This document shows, piece by piece, positions 1 through 11,280 of a stretch of DNA of 64,000 nt. This DNA comes from Valencia hispanica. Taxonomy: Eukaryota > Chordata > Actinopteri > Cyprinodontiformes > Valenciidae. The stretch lies in the NCBI GenBank assembly GCA_963556495.2, contig OY747710.1, positions 41,489,000 to 41,552,999 on the forward strand. Reading direction: 5' to 3'. Numbering within the stretch: position 1 is the stretch's first letter; each line of letters starts with the position of its first letter. A model generated the notes under the pieces. That model did not search any database. It was not told where the DNA came from and saw only the letters and a program-made list of their open reading frames with translations. Both the position numbers and the translations under genes were made by a program.

Positions 1-1555
1 GATTGCATGCACGGCTGCACCCCAACACTCAGGAGCAGTAACAAAGCTCTCTGTCTGAAATGTAACAGATACCCCTAAACATACACACACCTGCACACAA
101 ACAGACGTGTGCACATGCATAAGGTGCGCATGCTTCCACTGTGGGATTCATGTCGGGATATTTTTTTTGTTCCATGTTTTCCTTTTGCTGTTATCCGCCA
201 CCTGCCATTCAGCACCATTACATTTCCATCGTAGAAATCTGCAGTATAGCCTGAATTTTAATTGTCTGGATCAACTATAACGAATAGTTTTTGCTTGATT
301 ACAATTAATAGAAGTGTTGATTTGGGCTTTACAGCAGAAAATAATTGTCAGTTTTCCAAACAACACAAATAAAAGACATTAAAAAAATACCAGTGGTGTG
401 CTTGTAACAGTGCAGTCCAGAGTTTCAGTGGTCGATGCTTATCAGAATTTTGTACGCATTTCTGATCTCTGATTTGTGGAATGCTTTCACCTGCTGATAC
501 CGATGCTAGCTGATTTTAACTCTTTTTCAAAACTTTAATATAAAATGTAAGAAAAGCATTGAGCAGTCAATAATTATCTTTTGGACCCGAGGTGACTTCA
601 CAACATGTGTGTGAGTGAGTAGTTGCTCTAAAAAAAACAAAAAAAAAACAGGGTTTACTCATTTATAACAAAGACCAATAAATACAAAGTTAACACTAAA
701 ATATCCAACAAGACCAGCAATGTCCAGAACAGATAGTGGTTGTAAGCTCAAAAAGATAAAATGGAGGAACTTAGCTGTACTCTGTTCAGCCTTCCGTTAT
801 GCGCTATTTCCTCTCTCTTTCACAGCCCAAATAAATGGCTGACCTGTCTTGACATGTAGAAAAGACAGTTTCCTTTGAAATGGCTTTGTACATCTTTGCT
901 TACCCGCTGACTTGATTTTTAAGCACCTGACGGATACAAAATGCAGCAAACTTTCTTCTTCAATCAGTAACAGGATCCACACCGAAGTGTGTTGTATTTA
1001 AGCCTGACCGACATAGTCTTTGACTCAGGTTTAGCGCATTCCCTGACTGAAAACAGATCCACATTTTGAACTTCCAACTGGCTGATCACAAGTTTAGCTA
1101 AAAATCATTTGATTCGTGTCATCTGGGGACTTCTCAGAGTATTTCTACCTTTCATAAGTTGTGTTTATTTTTAATTCGTGTGAGCATTTTTGAAATAATG
1201 TACACAATCTTGTAAGCATTTGTAATATCTCTACATACAATCACTTGTGTTAAGGAGATATTAAAAGAAAAAGAATTATAAAAAAATTCTAATTGACTTT
1301 TACTTTTGTGTCCCTCTTCTCAACAGTCTTAAACTACTGTTTCTTTCCCATCATTTTGATCATCCAGAACCTTAACCTTGCTTTAGATAGGTAAAACCAA
1401 ATAATAAAACACATACAACACACACAACCTGATGACTACACATTCACAGGTATTACACCTTCTGATGACAGAACTTTTTAAAATAAAAACATTGAGGTGG
1501 CAGTCTCTTCCTCAAAAACAGGACTTCATGTATGTTGGTGTCTTGTTCATAAGTG
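1..1555. other. Unassigned non-coding stretch
   Basis: AT-rich sequence with short A/T runs and no repeat family or exon that I recognise. The few open frames are short and match nothing familiar. Probably intergenic or intronic DNA. Confidence 0.6.
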
Positions 1556-1559
1556 ATGT

Positions 1560-2012
1560 AGGAGATGGATGGATACACTGGGGGCTCATATGCGAGCATT
1601 GTTCCGATCTGTTGTGGCGGCCATTAAACAATTAGTCAGCCTGCATACTGACCCTCATCTATGGTCACAAAATGTGGATCATGAATGAAAGAACAGGATC
1701 TTGGATATGAGCTCCCTTCATAGAGTGGCCAGTATCAGTGTTATTCGTCGACTAGAGAGAGTAGATTTGCTGAACATCCATATCAAAAAGAGTCAGTAGC
1801 TGTGGTCTGGGCATCTGCTTACAATACCTGCTGAGCACTTTTTTATGGAGGTTTTCCAAGTTTCCCCCAAAGATAGGGCCCAACAGGAGGCCCAGGGGCA
1901 GACCCAGAATTTATTGGAGGGATTATGAATACCTTGTGGCCTGGAACCATTTTGGGATCCCTTTGAATGAGTTGGAGAGTCTCGTCTGGGGTTTCCCTTT
2001 TGGACCTCTACG
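1560..2012 (+). mobile_element. RTE/Rex3-like LINE, 3' end (relic)
   Basis: This is the 3' end of a common fish non-LTR retrotransposon. Conceptual translation in shifting frames resembles the C-terminal region after the reverse transcriptase: a WVMTER-like segment appears as WIMNERT, followed by a region like RIERSQLRWFGHL and then a GRPRTRW-like stretch. Stops and frame changes break it, so it encodes nothing. The body runs directly into a (GATG)n array, the usual 3' tail of this family, which fixes the plus-strand orientation. The 5' portion is absent, as in ordinary 5'-truncated LINE insertions. The same family is present in the opposite orientation around 16.1-18.1 kb. The clade name is from memory; membership in a fish LINE family is more certain than the exact name. 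Confidence 0.75.
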
Positions 2013-2192
2013 CATGGATGGATGGAAGGATGGATGGATGGATGGATGGATGGATGGATGGATGGATGGATGGATGGATGGATGGATGGATGGATGGATG
2101 GATGGATGGATGGATAGATGGATGGATGGATGGATGGATGGATGGATGGATGGATGGATGGATGGATGGATGGATGGATGGATGGATGGATA

Positions 2193-2225
<33 letters not shown>

Positions 2226-2236
2226 ATGGATGGATA
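2013..2236 (+). repeat. (GATG)n microsatellite, expanded LINE tail
   Basis: About 224 bp of almost pure GATG repeats with a few substitutions (GATA, GACG variants). It begins exactly where the RTE-like LINE body ends, so it most likely grew from that element's 3' terminal repeats. The open frames across it (WMDG repeats) are artefacts. Confidence 0.95.
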
Positions 2237-2320
2237 GAATTAATTATATGAGCTATACCAACACTTAATTTCCCTCTGGGATCAATAAAATATTTTTGAA
2301 TTGAATTTGAATGGATGGTG
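2237..2320 (+). mobile_element. Rex1-like LINE 3' tail fragment
   Basis: Short segment with TTTCCCTCTGGGATCAATAA followed by a TTTTTGAATTGAATTTGAA tail. The same type of tail occurs at 48895-48925 (plus) and 15613-15665 (minus), so it is a 3' end of that LINE family or of a SINE sharing it. Confidence 0.6.
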
Positions 2321-4900
2321 TAGCCATTAATTGAGGTGAATTTGCCCCTTTGCTACTTCATACTGCAGTTTTATATTCATGTTTTGCCCTTTTGTTTCTT
2401 CCTTCTTCTCTTTTGTACACGTAAATAAATAATTTCATACCCTAAACAAACAATTCTATGTCAACGTAATTAAACGAATAAGTCTGTTTTAGTTTGTAGA
2501 GTTTTTGACGAGTTTTGTTGTCAATAAAATGCTCAAATCTCAAGTACATTTCAATGTCATTACACATTATTTCCTGAAGATTTTATATTAAACCTTATAC
2601 TATCATTTTTTTTTTTAAGTACATGATATATAGTATATTAAAGTAACTATACAATTACATCTTTGCTGTTCAAAACTATATTTTAATAAAGTAGACTCTG
2701 AGAAGGAAACTGAAAAATTGCATTGAATGTGAATTCTCTTCATGGGTACATCAATTTATCAACGCATAAGAAACATGTCGTAGCAGACAACTTCATATTT
2801 TTCTCTGGATCAGGCAGCTGTGAAACAACCAAAGCTACAAAGGTATGGAATGGCAAAGCAGATCAATGATCAGAATTCCTTTTAAAAATTCAACAGTGAT
2901 GAGGGCTTTATTCACAATAAGGCCCAATTCATAAGATTTAGTATATCTAGCATCTACTCAACTGCAGAGCATGACTGATGTAAATATTATCATTTAAACA
3001 CACCCCCTAGGTTCCACTTTTGTCTTTTTGTTTTTTTTTTGGGGGGGGGGGGTTGGTGTTGGTTGTAAGTTAAGATTTCTAAAAACTTTATTTATAGTGT
3101 GGATACAATATTGTATCTACATGGAGATTATTGGAAACAATAATTTAGAGGCCATTGCTCACGATGGTTTTCTATGTTATGGAAACAGTGGAGTGGTGTT
3201 TCTGGGTTTTTCTGCATCTGGCACACTTTGCCCAGACACTGTTTCTATTAAACTTCAAATGTAAGCTGAAGAAGTCGATGACAGAGAGGAAAGAGTATAC
3301 AGTCTCAAGGAAAACATGAGATAAGAGAATCTTTGAAATCTTTACCCAAGCTCTACTTTACCCATGCCAAGATCTTTTTTGAAAATTATTTTTTGTGTTG
3401 TTATGGTCAGCATTATTGCTACCTACTGGCGCTAAAAAGGTATACAGACTTTTCTTCATTTATTTTTACAGTTTGTATATCGAAAATTAATGACCTAGCT
3501 TTTAAAAGTCATGATACCTGTTGAGAATAGCAATAATGCAATATCTTCTAATAATTTCTCTTGGGCCAAATATTCAAACAAGAATAAAGGGAGAGGATGG
3601 GGGAAGCTTTTATTTTTACCACAGTATTTCTTTTTCGCAACAAGAACTTTTTTCTAAATTTTACACATAGTCAAAACCTTTTAGAAATATTTGAAACAAA
3701 AAAATATAGTATTGATGGTAATGCATCAGTGCCTGGTATATTGAGTGATTGCAGCTTACATGTGAGAATCAAATTTAATATGGTGGTTTTAATGCATTTA
3801 CTAACGGATGCTGAGAAACTGGTTCACATAAAGATCCAACCCACTGCAGCCCCTAATTTAAAACAAGACTTTAAACAAATTTTCTGGATGTCTCTATATT
3901 CCTCAGTGGGACTCTTTGAGCACTATTCGCACATGGCTTTTGCTCTCATGCCGGCATAGAATGAATCATCCCCACTCTTTGGAGTCCTTTACACAGACCA
4001 GGTCCCACTTCAAGGAATGTGTGTGTGAGTCTCTGCGGCTCATCTGACGACTTTCCACGGCTTGCTTGCAGCTTCCCTGCCTGATCACTCCCAAGAGAGC
4101 CATTCAATCAAACTCCCATATATTTTGTAATTACCTTTAACTGATGACTTTATGCAATCGCGGTGTTTTACTGTCTCCTTTAAATGCCATCAATCATTCT
4201 GCAGGTTTTGAAGAAATATATCCCTCTCCTCTGTTGAGGCAGTCAGGTCTGACTGAGCCTGTTCAGAGACATGACCCTGCCACCCGCCCCCCCACCCCAA
4301 AACCTGAACCCACTTACAAACCCTTTTCTTTTCTCTCTCTCAAGGTGTCTTATGACCAGCCAAGACAGTTTTATTATCCTGTGACCAAGTGGGCAGGAAA
4401 AAGGGAACTGTTGCAGGATCTTAGAAAACAGTCTAGCAGACGAGGAAACAACAAGATTTTTCGCTGAGAGATTGATGACGGAGCTGAGGCAGGATTGATA
4501 AGCAAACTGCTTGGTGGGAGTGAAGAGCTGGGTCAGGGGACACGAGGAAACAGTGGCTTGGCTGAATGAGAGGAAGAGGTGGAGATGCACCCTATAAAGT
4601 TGCTTTCAGACTGGAACTCATTTGTCACTGACAAGTCAGTCAGTTAAAGTCAGAATATTTTGTTATTACAGGTGCAATGATAGGGAACTTGTCAAGATAT
4701 GCTGCCTTGCATCTGTCGTCTACCAAACACAAATTCCATGTGATTGTCCCATGAGTTATGCATAGTTCTGCAGTGGAAGGAATAGAATGTAAGACTTTAG
4801 TTACTTTTTTCCCGTTAAAAATCTGTGTGAAAAAAAAATGTGAAGAGCATGTGTGAAGGCATTTCTGTTTCTTTTACAAAATTGCTCAAACTCAGTCTGA
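2321..4900. other. Unassigned non-coding stretch with a G12 run
   Basis: AT-rich to about 4.0 kb, then a more GC-balanced part at 4000-4620. T and G homopolymers lie at 3031-3052. Open frames at 3597-3959 and 4144-4467 show no recognisable protein. No repeat family was identified. Confidence 0.55.
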
Positions 4901-4904
4901 CTGG

Positions 4905-5520
4905 ATGTAGGGGGCCTTTGAACATCATCTTTCAATCACTTGATTCTAAGCTGGAATCGGGTCTAGACCTTGACTGGGGCAATTAAGCACATGGTTAGAT
5001 CCGAATCCATTCCATTGTAGCTCTGGCCATATACTTAGGGTCATTGTCTTACTAAAGGGTGAACTCCTGCTCAGTCTCAAGTCTTTTGCACCTTCAAACG
5101 ATTTTTCTTCCAGGATATCCTGTATTTAACTCGATTCATCTTCCCATCCACTCTGACCAGCTTCCTTGGCCCTGCAGAAGAAATGCATCCATATATTGTA
5201 CGACTTTGAGTTGGTCTAAAATCTTTTAGGCGAACATCGAAGCTTGCGTTTGTAAAAATGTGACCACATGTAAAAAAAAAACATTTAAGCAGTAGTCCTG
5301 TATATGGGGTACTACCCCATGTGTGAATGTCATTTGCACACAAAATATTGCTGGAAGCAAACAGCAACTGTTTTTCTCTGAGATGGTTGCAGCTTTTACC
5401 AGTTTCTTTCCAGATGTCTAGAGAAGTGACGTGCGTCCCTGAGTAGCTGCTCTTTACCCTTCATTCTTACCAGGTGCCATTAGATGCATAATACGATGAA
5501 AGGAGCCCAGCCAAGCGGCA
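4905..5520 (-). pseudogene. Tc1-family transposon relic (transposase antisense)
   Basis: On the minus strand this matches the layout of a widespread fish Tc1 family: a degraded catalytic region containing GPRKLVRVDGKM and, nearby, WKKNRLKVQKT, which correspond to the strand of transposase that precedes the second catalytic aspartate. On the plus strand the same sequence shows phrases such as CCATTCCATTGTAGCTCTGG and CTGACCAGCTTCC that are typical of antisense copies. Only part of the transposase region remains, with stops and indels; the second and third catalytic residues and both terminal inverted repeats are not visible. A family member also contributes the small fragment at 12.04-12.15 kb. 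It is a dead DNA-transposon copy that formerly encoded a nuclear DDE transposase. Confidence 0.8.
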
Positions 5521-6435
5521 TGTGCAGCCTCAGCTCTGCACAGTCTGTGAGTAGTCAAAGGTTAGATGTTTCAGAGGCCTTTAATCAAGAAATGTTCTCA
5601 ATTTCCTCCCTCTGTCTTCCTCTGCGTGACCTCTGGTCCTCATAGTAAAGCTAGACGTGTACTGTAACACCCAAGACAACGCAACACTTTAATCTTTTGC
5701 TCCTCATTAGAATTACAAATCTGTCTGCAGCTGACGAAAGGTGTGTGACTGTGTGCACACCCTTGCATGTGAGCGTGCATCTCTGCTGCGCTGAGAAAGG
5801 ATGGAATACTTGAATAACAGCCTAATAAATATCAGCGGGTAATTTATTGGGTTTGAAGCATTTTTGCCGTTTGTTGGGAAACACAAAACCGTGAAAGGTT
5901 CCTGGCAAAGTGGCAGGGTGGTGCTCTTTTCTGGGTCATGAGGAGCACAGAGGAAATCTATTCTGACATTAACAGGCTGCCATAGGAAGTTTTTTTGGAT
6001 TAAATTGGCATGGCATGCGAGGCTGGCTGGTCTGAACCAGAGGTGAGGGCACAAGTGTGCAGGAGGCTGGATTCGGAGGATGCAAAGGGGCAGTTTTGGT
6101 CAGTGAATAAGCAAATTTGATACAAGAGGAAATAGCCTCATGTATGAGGTGTGGATACAGCTGCAATCTCTTTATGGACTTCACGCACAAACTGAAAAGT
6201 AGCAGGCATCAACCGTCATAGATCTTGGAGCTCGGAGCGTGGTCTGTGCTTTGAGCTGAAGAGGAAATCTGGAGAGGGTTGGGGTATGGGTTGTGTAGTG
6301 CGTTCTGTTCCTATAAAGCCTTTCTAAAAGTCTTGGGCTCTGGCAGGGACAGTGTGTTAGATTTAGAAATGTATTTCTTCAAACAATATCAATCTCAATG
6401 AGTGAAGAAGAGAAAGGAATAGACAAACGAAATAA
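5521..6435. other. Unassigned stretch, not obviously repetitive
   Basis: Balanced base composition with no recognised repeat. Part of it, about 5790-6010, has a texture often seen in conserved non-coding DNA (TAATAAAT, TAATTTATT core) but this is only an impression. Minus-strand open frames at 5713-6190 match nothing. Confidence 0.45.
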
Positions 6436-6439
6436 ATAA

Positions 6440-7806
6440 CGAACAAGGTTTTTCTCGTTACCTCATATTACCTGTATTATTGGCACCTGTTTGAACTCGT
6501 TATCAGTATAAAAGACACCTGTCCACAACCTCAAACAGTCACACTCCAAACTCCACTATGGCCAAGACCAAAGAGCTGTCAAAGGACACCAGAAACAAAA
6601 TTGTAGACCTGCACCCATGGTAAGACTGAATCTGCAATAGGTAAGCAGCTTGGTGTGAAGAAATCAACAGTGGAAGCAATTATTAGAAAATGGTAGGCAT
6701 ACAAGATCACTGATAATCTCCCTCGATCTGGGGCTCCATGCAAGATCTCCATGGGGTCAAAATGATCACAAGAACATTGAGCAAAAATCTCAGAACCACA
6801 TGGGAGGACTTAGTGAATGACCTGCAGGGAGCTGGGACCAAAGTAACAAAGGCTAAAATCAGTAACACACAACGGCGCCAGGGACTGAAATACTGCAATG
6901 CCAGACGTGTCCCCCTGCTTAAGCCAGTACATGTCCATGCCCGTCTGAAGTTTGCTATAGAGCATGTGGATGATCCAGAAGAGGATTGGGAGAATGTCAC
7001 ACCGTCAGATGAAACCAAAATAGAACATTTTGGTAAAAACTCCACTTGTCGTGTTTGGAGGAGAAAGAATGCTGAGCTGCATCCAAAGAACACCATACCT
7101 ACTGTGAAGCATGGGGGTGGAAACATCATGCTTTGGGGCTGTTTTTCTGTAAAGGGACAAGGACGACTGATCCGTGTAAAGGAAAGAATGAATGGGGTCA
7201 TGTATTGTGAGATTTTGAGAGAAAACCTCCTTCCATCAGCAAGGGCACTGAAGATGAAATGTGGCTGGGTCTGTCAGCGTGACAATGATCCCAAACACAC
7301 CGCCCGGGTAACGAAGGAGTGGCTTTGTAAGAAGCATTTCAAGGTCCTAGAGTGGCTTAGCCAAAATCCAGATCTCAATCTAAGAGAGAATCTGTGGAGG
7401 GAGTTGAAAGTCAGTGATGCCCAGGGACAGCCCCAAAACCTCACTGCTTTAGAGGAGATTTGCATGGAAGAATGGGCCAAAATACCAGCAACAGTGTGTG
7501 AAAACCTTGTCAAGATTTACAGAAAATGTTTAACCTCTGTCATTGCTAACAAAGGGTATTTAAGGGTATAAGTATTGAGATGAACTTTTGTTATTGACCA
7601 AATACTTATTTTCCACCATAATTTGAAAAAAAAAATTTTTTAAATGCAGACAAAATTCAAGTGATTTTCTGGATTTTTTCTTCTAATTTATTTATCTCAT
7701 AGTTGAGGTATACCTATGAAGAAATTACAGGCCTCTCTCATCTGCTTAAGTGGGAGAACTTGCACAATTGGTGGCTGACTAAATACTTTTTACCCCACTG
7801 TATATC
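6440..7806 (+). mobile_element. Tc1-like DNA transposon, 5' end lost
   Basis: A nearly complete Tc1 element: 5' UTR with the family-typical CTCGTTACCTCATATTACCTG, a transposase gene, and a 3' end reading into the terminal inverted repeat (on the minus strand it begins near TACAGTGGGGTAAAAAGTAT). The matching 5' inverted repeat is not present upstream of about 6.44 kb, so the copy cannot be mobilised as it stands. This is the best preserved of the window's Tc1 copies. Confidence 0.9.
6558..7571 (+). pseudogene. Tc1 transposase, N-terminus broken, catalytic core open
   Basis: Cut-and-paste DDE transposase that would bind its own inverted repeats and excise and insert at TA. The start is the ATG at 6558 (MAKTKELSK), but a stop follows after about 20 codons, near HPW, and the rest of the paired helix-turn-helix region is broken up. 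From 6738 a 277-residue frame is open to the natural end. It contains a [12 protein letters not shown] segment and the DD34E triad: D in SDETK, D in RDNDPKH, and E in LRENLW, with 34 residues between the last two. The usual NPIENLW reads NLRENLW, so the glutamate is kept. Full-length relatives are about 340 residues. Because the DNA-binding half is lost, activity is unlikely. Confidence 0.9.
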
Positions 7807-7979
7807 TGACATTCCAACAGGTTTATTCAACAAATACAAAACAGGCATGAAGGTTTATTATAGGACTTCCTTAAGTGGATCAAATGTTCTGTTAGGGTTA
7901 CTATTTATTCTCCTTTGTAATCCTGTAATGTTATAAATGGATTTAGACTAAAACTATGTGTTTTGCAAAAACTAAAATG

Positions 7980-8425
7980 CTCTCTCGAAAATTCTCTATC
8001 AGAGTACTGAACGCGGCACCTTCAAGCATCTAAAAATTGTTCCTAACGATGAACCAGACTTGTGCAGCTCCACAGTTCTCTTTCTGAAATTTTGCCTGAT
8101 TTCTTTTGACTTTCCACATAAAAAAGCAATGTTCCAGGTGTGGCCTTAGAATACATCCACAGGTGTGCCCCCAATTAGCTCAAATGTGTCCGTGATCCTA
8201 GTCTCCAAAGCCACAACATAATCTTTTGGGCATTCTCTAATTTTTTAAAGGGACAGTAATTATTTTATGTGTAAACGTCTGACTTTTAAGTTACTGATAA
8301 ATAAAATGCTGACAAATTATTTCTCTCATTGTGGCATTTAGAAAATGGAAATAATTTTGTTGATTCTAACTGATCTGAAACAAGAGAAGTTTGGTCTGAC
8401 TCTCTCTGTGTGTGTGTGTGTGTGT
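7980..8425 (-). mobile_element. Sleeping Beauty/Tdr-type Tc1 relic, transposase start and IR/DR
   Basis: Read on the minus strand, a start codon near 8120 opens into a slightly damaged version of the salmonid/cyprinid Tc1 transposase N-terminus: a K-S-K-E-I-like start, then a segment like NFRKRTVELHKSG and later LKVPRS. Plus-strand sequence beyond it (CATCCACAGGTGTGCCCCCAATTAG, interrupted, then ATGTGTAAACGTCTGACTTT and TGGCATTTAGAAAATGGAAA in pieces) corresponds to the 5' UTR and the outer/inner repeats of the IR/DR end. The catalytic domain and the other end are missing. This is a separate Tc1 lineage from its neighbour at 6.4-7.8 kb. Confidence 0.8.
8407..8425. repeat. (TG)n microsatellite
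   Basis: Nine to ten uninterrupted TG units at the edge of the Tdr-type relic. Confidence 0.9.
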
Positions 8426-8429
8426 TTGA

Positions 8430-9840
8430 GTTTGAAGCATAAGGTTTTTGCACATATTTTGAAGATCTAATTATCCAACTTAAATAAAGAAAGAGTTTGA
8501 ATGGGTAAAGACAAGGGAGAATTCAAAGGAGGAACTTACAGTTATAGGTCCCACAGCATCCAACCATAACTGCCACTATCACAGAACAGGACAAGAGTGT
8601 GTTTGTTTTTGGGGGAGACAGGTTTATGCATTCATGGAACCAAACTTGGCTTTTTGCTCTGGGTTTCGTCAGCTCTCAGTTCTCTCTGTCTTTCAATTGG
8701 AGGTATTGCCAGCCACAGCTCCAACAGCTATTCTGTCTGTTGGTCACTCTGAAGCTGTTGCTGGTTCTAGACTCCACCACAGGTATGTGAAGACAAAACT
8801 TAGTGGAACTTAAAGATACCAATGATTAAATAGAAATTCAACCAAGTTGATTAGGCTTGAAAAAAAATCTACATCTTCTTGTAAGTCAGTCCAGACTTCT
8901 TTCTCTGAATCAGCATTAGATAGTTCAAAGAAGACGCCCCATGTTGATGTAATCAAACACTAACAGCGAAGGACATAGAAAAGGTGTTTGCTATATCATA
9001 TTAGCAAGACATTAAAAACACACTCTACTGATAAGATACCTAAATTCAAGGTCTAATGACATGCAATTTATCTAAAAAGAAACAGACAAGAATGCAATCA
9101 TTTCAAAACTTCAAAACTATCAAAATAAGTTAATTTAATTCAAGAAACAATTTACAATGAATTGACAGGTATCTAAATAAACTGTTCATCACAGTGACTT
9201 CAGGGTTATAAGCACTGTTCTAACAGTCTGAGGAATGCAGTCTGTGAAATAGAAGATGATTTTAGCCCAATCTAATGTCACAATGAAGGTCTTTTCCCCA
9301 AGTCTTGGCCAGATGAGTGGAATGTGTGCATATGTGTGCATATGCATGCAAGACGTCAGATTTCTGAGGGCCAAAAATGCTACCATGTAGTTCTTATTTG
9401 TTTATTTTCTGTCTTGTGTAGGGTGAAAGAAATTTGTCCCATGGTGGAGAAAAAATGTGGACTTTACATATTGAATTTGCTGTGACTAAGGCAGATTTTC
9501 TTTTGGGGGGGGGGTTCTCTCAGCTCAGTAAACATTCAGCTCTAAACAGTATGGGTCAGTGGTGGCAAAACCCATATGTTGTGACCTCATTGATTTTTGT
9601 GGGAGAACTAAATAAATCTAACCATCGGCTTTCTCTCTTCATTTCTTATTTTATAGATCATTTTTCCATATCCTTTTTAAGTTTTTCAACTTAACTTGGA
9701 ATCTGACATGTTTTGGTAGTTTGTGTGCATTTTGCCTGAAACAACTGAAGTAATTGCGCTGTACTTCTACGTCCACTGAGTTCCCATTGTATTGAGACAA
9801 CAGCTAAAACAATATATAATTTGTGGAATTCTCTAAAATG
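8430..9840. other. Unassigned non-coding stretch
   Basis: No recognised repeat or gene. An open frame at 8599-8790 ends at a GT donor-like site (CACAGGTATGT at about 8778) but lacks a familiar protein match. A G11 run lies near 9503. Confidence 0.5.
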
Positions 9841-9844
9841 TATC

Positions 9845-10165
9845 CACCCATCATTTATACCCGTCCATCCTCTGCACGGTTGCGGGGGGCTGGTGCCTAT
9901 CTCCAGGGGTCATCGGGCGAGATACACCCTGGGCAGGTTGCCAGTCCATCACAGGGAAACACAGAGTACAAACAACCATGCACCCGCACCTAAGGGGAAT
10001 TTTAGAAAGACCAATTAACCTTACAGTCATGTTTTTGGACTGTAGGAGGAAGCCAGAGTAACCGGAGGGAACCCACACATGCAGAAAATGCAAACTCTAT
10101 GCAGAAAGACAACAGGCCAGGATTTGAACCCAGTACCTTCTTGCTGCAAAGCAACTGTGCCATTT
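9845..10165 (+). repeat. Common fish dispersed repeat (family A), copy 1
   Basis: Recognised by its sequence order: a TATACCCG-type start, GGTGCCTATCTCCAGGGGTC, CAGGTTGCCAGTCCATCACA, TTTTTGGACTGTAGGAGGAA, ATGCAAACTCTATGCAGAAA, and a final GGATTTGAACCCAGTACCTT. The same order recurs at 13.7 and 43.4 kb, and the last third at 29.8 kb. It is very widespread in fish genomes; I cannot assign the class with confidence. Confidence 0.85.
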
Positions 10166-11190
10166 TGACATTTTTGTTCAAGTTTTTTTCTTTCACACAA
10201 ACAGACAATCTGAATTTTGTCTTTATTTTTCTAAACAATTGGAGCGTCTTTTCCAATGCTGTTACGTGAAAATTAAAAATTGTAAAAAGAAAAAAACGTG
10301 CAAGTATGAAATGGTTTTCTTTTATTTGTTTATTTTTATTTATTATTATTTTTAACATTTTCCATTGTCTCATCTTATTTATTTTGAAGATCTTCGTTTC
10401 TGTTGTAAAAATTGTTCCAATATGTTTTACAACTTTTACACCTATTGATCGTTTACTGACCCAATTATTCACTTATCGGAATGTTTAACTGGACTCTCAA
10501 ATCTATTTATGCTTTATTTGCTTCAGTCTTTGTTGATTTTTGGTTTGTTTTGGGGGTCGGGACCGAAACAGAGGGGATTCATTCGATACAAACGCTTCAT
10601 ATCCAAGCAAGTTTCAACGTACCATAATATATCCTTCCACGTTGTTTTTTTATTGTTTTTATTTTATTTTAATATGAAACAAATAGTAACATTTAGTCTC
10701 TTTTTTACTGTTAATATTATAAATAAAATACAAACAAAAAATGTGGCAATGTTAGTTTTTTCATTATTATTTAAATACGTTTTATTCAGCTTTAATTTTT
10801 ACAATAATAAAAATTGTTTCAAATAGTATTTTTAAAAATGGGCTGCTGTTTTCAGATTTGTTCCTTTTCGCAGATCTTTCTACCTGCACAATGCTCAGTC
10901 ACTCTTGTGATCAGGTGACACAACCTCTACAATTTATGATCTTTACATCCTGCTGCATTGAGAGAAAGTTTTTTTTTGGGTTCCCTACCATTTGAGAAAA
11001 GGGGGGGAGAACATTTCAGCTCTTTGTCCTTGAAGGAGGGTCACAAAACCTGGAATGCACAGGAAGGAAGTCAGAGAAGCACGGCTATCTGGGCTCACCA
11101 CTTTCCTTCACTTCCCCCCTCCTTTGTTTCCCACTCCTTCGTTTTCTGATAAAGAGGAGAAGGGATGATGGAGCAAATAAATGAGCGCCT
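10166..11190. other. Unassigned AT-rich stretch
   Basis: Strongly AT-rich to about 10.85 kb, with many TTTATT motifs, then more balanced. No gene or named repeat recognised. Confidence 0.5.
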
Positions 11191-11197
11191 GGACTGG

Positions 11198-11276
11198 TGG
11201 TTTGTGTGCGTGTGTGCGTGTGTGTGTGGGGGGGGGGGGGGGGGGGGTGCGTGTGTGTGTGTGTGTGTTCGTGTGC
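11198..11276. repeat. (GT)n - G20 - (GT)n compound repeat
   Basis: GT-rich repeats flank an uninterrupted run of 20 guanines at 11228-11247. The overlapping reading frames (CVCVC and PPPPPP types) are artefacts of this repeat. Confidence 0.95.
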
Positions 11277-11280
11277 CTGC

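Noticed and set aside
2013..2236. CRISPR-like array
   Set aside because: No spacers; it is a simple tetranucleotide repeat. No CRISPR array or prokaryotic feature is present anywhere in the window.
1936..2251. Open frames encoding WMDG-type repeat proteins
   Set aside because: They are translations of the (GATG)n microsatellite; every frame of such a repeat is open.
3597..3959. 120-codon plus-strand frame as a host gene
   Set aside because: Not recognisable, AT-rich, with no neighbouring exons or domain signature.
4144..4590. Overlapping frames of 107 and 115 codons on opposite strands as a possible gene
   Set aside because: No familiar motif, no consistent splice sites, and both strands are open, as expected by chance in GC-balanced DNA.
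8599..8790. Possible exon ending at a GTATGT donor
   Set aside because: The acceptor side is ambiguous, the peptide is low in information and matches nothing I know; weaker than the candidate at 42948.
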